A stretch of DNA of 8,330 nucleotides from an uncultured Candidatus Udaeobacter sp. Its GTDB lineage: Bacteria > Verrucomicrobiota > Verrucomicrobiia > Chthoniobacterales > UBA10450. The notes below the pieces were generated by a model that was not told the origin of the DNA, did no database searches, and was given only the letters and a program-made list of their open reading frames with translations. Made by a program: the position numbers and the translations under genes. The DNA is taken from contig CATPBS010000280.1 of assembly GCA_955652715.1 (NCBI GenBank), positions 1-8,330 on the forward strand, written 5' to 3'. Below, one piece after another: positions 6,752 to 8,330 of the stretch. Position 1 is the stretch's first letter. The number at the start of each line of letters is the position of its first letter.

Positions 6752-7105
6752 TTATTGCTTTAGTTCGACGATCACGGTGTGGATCTCCGCCTTCCCAGTA
6801 TTCTCAACGGCAAGTGACTCGGCATCGCGCCACCACGCTTCGCCGGCCTTCCTGTTCATAGCGATTGTCTTTCCGTCCGATCCAGAGAGCTTGCCAATGG
6901 CAGGCGTGAGCGCGTAGATAACGCGATTTGGACGCGACACCATCGGGCTTTTCTGCCCTTGTTTGAGAGTGAAAGCTACCACGCGTACATGGGCGTTTTC
7001 TAGCAGAACCTTGTAATTTTCCGGTGCGACCTTCACGCCATCTTGCGCGGCCGCGGTCGCCCAAGAGATGACGGTAAAGCAAACAACTGAGATAAGCGTT
7101 TTCAT
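6752..7105 (-). CDS. Secreted small cupin-fold protein lacking metal-binding histidines
   Basis: This is a 117-residue protein with an ATG start at 7105. The signal peptide MKTLISVVCFTVISWATAAA is followed by Q21, with an AAA cleavage site, so the mature protein of about 97 residues is exported. The rest has the single-domain cupin pattern I recall from small proteins of soil bacteria: YKVLLENAHVRVVAFTLKQGQKSP, then VIYALTP, GSDGKT, KAGEAWWRDAE, AVENTGKAEIHTVIVEL. In those relatives the SPM segment is followed by HSHP and the later segment reads HAVENT, giving the metal ligands. Here the positions are V56, R58 and L99, so a classical metal site is absent. A binding or structural role is more likely than catalysis, but function is unknown. 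The gene stands alone, 330 nt upstream of gdhA on the same strand, with the tRNA scar between. Confidence 0.82.
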   Translation of the reverse strand: MKTLISVVCFTVISWATAAAQDGVKVAPENYKVLLENAHVRVVAFTLKQGQKSPMVSRPNRVIYALTPAIGKLSGSDGKTIAMNRKAGEAWWRDAESLAVENTGKAEIHTVIVELKQ

Positions 7106-7497
7106 AATAGCCGCGTTGTACTTACCCGCACAGGGACGAGCAAGCTTTTGACGTCCTAAACTCTAATCGCGAATCTCATTTCAACCGGCAATCTCAAACG
7201 CACGATTCCGTTCAACGAAGCGAATCGTAAGCTGTGATACGAGGAGCGGCGCTTTCGGTTGGCCCAACTGCCGAATCTTAACGTGAGGCGTTTGACACAA
7301 CGCCTTTACGCCTCCCGCCAAGCTGCGCTGAATTGAAGCTGATGTTCACCACTCGTTGAATTGATCGTTTGCTCGTGCGTCTCGTCAGGCCCTCTCAGTC
7401 TAAACAGATGAAAATGATTGAAACTTGCCGGCTGGAGAGGTTGGCTGCAGGCCACGATGGAGGCGCGCCATCCTGCGCTTGCAGCGACTCTGTCTTC
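7106..7497. other. Gene-free stretch with small hairpins
   Basis: No ORF with coding character is seen on either strand in these 392 nt. Three short inverted repeats follow each other: ACGATTC (7202-7208) with GAATCGT (7222-7228); TTCG/CGAA outer arms around GTTG-GCC-CAAC at 7254-7275; AGGCGTT (7286-7292) with AACGCCT (7299-7305). A fourth lies at 7444-7485. The part nearest 7106 must hold the promoter of the cupin-like gene, but no clear -35/-10 pair or ribosome site stands out. Confidence 0.5.
7444..7485 (-). terminator. Nested hairpin just after the TPR gene, possible terminator
   Basis: The outer arms GCTGCA (7444-7449) and TGCAGC (7480-7485) enclose an inner stem GATGG (7456-7460)/CCATC (7468-7472). 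The hairpin starts 12 nt past the stop of the TPR gene on the minus strand. No U-run follows, so it is not a classical intrinsic terminator. A dispersed palindromic repeat is the alternative. Confidence 0.4.
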
Positions 7498-8330
7498 TTA
7501 AGGAGTGTCGCGAAGCGAAGCTCGGTTGCGCTGCCGTAGCAACGCAGCAAACCTGCTGTCCGAGCGCAGTGCGTCTAATTGAGGATCATACCTAATAAGA
7601 GGGTCTATCATCTGACCCGTCTCCAATGCTTTGGCGAACCATTCAAACGCAGATTTCTTCTCGCCACGCGCTGCATACAACACGGCAATGTTGTAAGGAT
7701 CAGCTTTGCCTGCCGTTGCAAGATCCAGAATTTCTGGCATCATTGAATCCGCTTCTGGCTTACGCCCCGCTGAGACCAACACGGTCGCAACCCAGGCGAG
7801 AGCATCCCCTTTCTTGTCCGGATTGAGTTCACCTACTCTTTGATAATGTTCGATCGCCTGTTGATACATGCCGTTTAGGGCATAGGCGACAGCGAGGTTC
7901 TCCTGTATAGGAGCCTCGTTGGAGGCTAACTCCGCCGCCTTGTAACAGTAATCGAGAGAGGCCGGAAACTGCCGGGCATAAACGAGGATCATTCCAAGAG
8001 CTGTGTTGTTCGTAGGCGAGAGCGGGTCGAGCTCCTGGGCTCGCTTCATTTCCCGGACAGAATCATTTAGCTGTCCAAAGGCAGACAGGCACCAAGCATA
8101 GCGCAGGTGCGCGATAGCCAGATTCGGGTTCAGCTCCAGTGCGCGGCGAAGTGACTCCATCGTCAGGCGACCTTTTTTCTGAAATGACTGAACCATCGCC
8201 CTGGCGACATAACCTTCCGCCACAGAGTCATCGAGCAGCAGGGCGCGTTCGGCTGCCACGTTCGCATTGCCAATGGTTTCTGGTGCAGGGTTGTACCTGT
8301 AATAAACCTGCAAATAGTAACAGTCTGCCA
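7498..8330 (-). CDS. TPR-repeat protein, C-terminal part (probable winged-helix/TPR regulator; 5' end outside window)
   Basis: The frame is open to the right edge and ends with TAA at 7500-7498. A TTG at 8313 is not the start, because coding sequence (ADCYY) continues upstream of it. About 276 residues are visible. They form a run of 34-residue tetratricopeptide units, recognisable by W/Y-A-G-A-P spacing: NLAIAHLRYAWCLSAFGQ..LDP, SPTNNTALGMILVYARQ, APIQENLAVAYALNGMYQQA..LNP, GDALAWVATVLVSAGRKPEA and DPYNIAVLYAARGEKKSA. The tail IRYDPQLDALRSDSRFAALLRQ resembles the end of large regulators in Acidobacteria and Verrucomicrobia that carry an N-terminal winged helix, adenylate cyclase or kinase domain, a TolB-like segment and then TPRs. 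The ADCYY start of the visible part fits the junction in such proteins. The N-terminal domain is out of sight, so the exact class is inference; TPR proteins act as protein-protein scaffolds. Confidence 0.85.
   Translation of the reverse strand, partial: ADCYYLQVYYRYNPAPETIGNANVAAERALLLDDSVAEGYVARAMVQSFQKKGRLTMESLRRALELNPNLAIAHLRYAWCLSAFGQLNDSVREMKRAQELDPLSPTNNTALGMILVYARQFPASLDYCYKAAELASNEAPIQENLAVAYALNGMYQQAIEHYQRVGELNPDKKGDALAWVATVLVSAGRKPEADSMMPEILDLATAGKADPYNIAVLYAARGEKKSAFEWFAKALETGQMIDPLIRYDPQLDALRSDSRFAALLRQRNRASLRDTP

Noticed and set aside
7270..7310. Integron attC-like site
   Set aside because: Core motifs GTTRRRY and RYYYAAC do not fit at the right places; only a simple hairpin is present.

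Overview
The window is a stretch of bacterial chromosome with a moderately GC-rich composition by eye. It carries housekeeping and accessory genes on both strands, most of them intact. Protein style (YchF, NADP-type glutamate dehydrogenase, small secreted cupin-like protein, winged-helix/TPR-type regulator tail) and several dispersed palindromic repeats suggest a soil Verrucomicrobiota of the Chthoniobacterales/Udaeobacter kind. This lineage call is inference from memory, not a search.

Left part (1-2310). The end of an AhpC/TSA-type peroxiredoxin is followed 37 nt later by a coiled-coil/zinc-ribbon protein. These converge on ychF (minus strand). A two-hairpin inverted repeat lies in the convergent gap. 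A second palindromic element sits inside ychF, in frame, adding about 18 residues. A third separates ychF from a tRNA-Pro(GGG) gene lacking an encoded CCA.

Middle part (2311-5084). A secreted conserved hypothetical protein runs at its 3' end into a 69-nt palindromic periodic repeat and then overlaps the end of a convergent histone-deacetylase-family gene. That gene is divergent from a family-2 glycosyltransferase with a very short shared upstream region. A small YPG-rich lipoprotein with a WxxGxW repeat follows on the minus strand; its start is uncertain.

Right part (5085-8330). NADP-dependent glutamate dehydrogenase (minus) has a 45-nt 3' half of a tRNA-Val(CAC), including CCA, just upstream of its start. 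This looks like an integration (att) scar. Beyond it come a secreted cupin-fold protein that has lost the expected metal-binding histidines, a 392-nt gene-free stretch with small hairpins, and the C-terminal TPR array of a larger protein that runs off the window.

There is no CRISPR array, recognisable transposase, toxin-antitoxin pair or defence cassette. Most genes act in independent housekeeping roles: peroxide defence, translation-associated GTPase, tRNA, ammonium assimilation. The most informative signals are the dispersed palindromic elements, two of which have become part of coding sequence, and the tRNA fragment.
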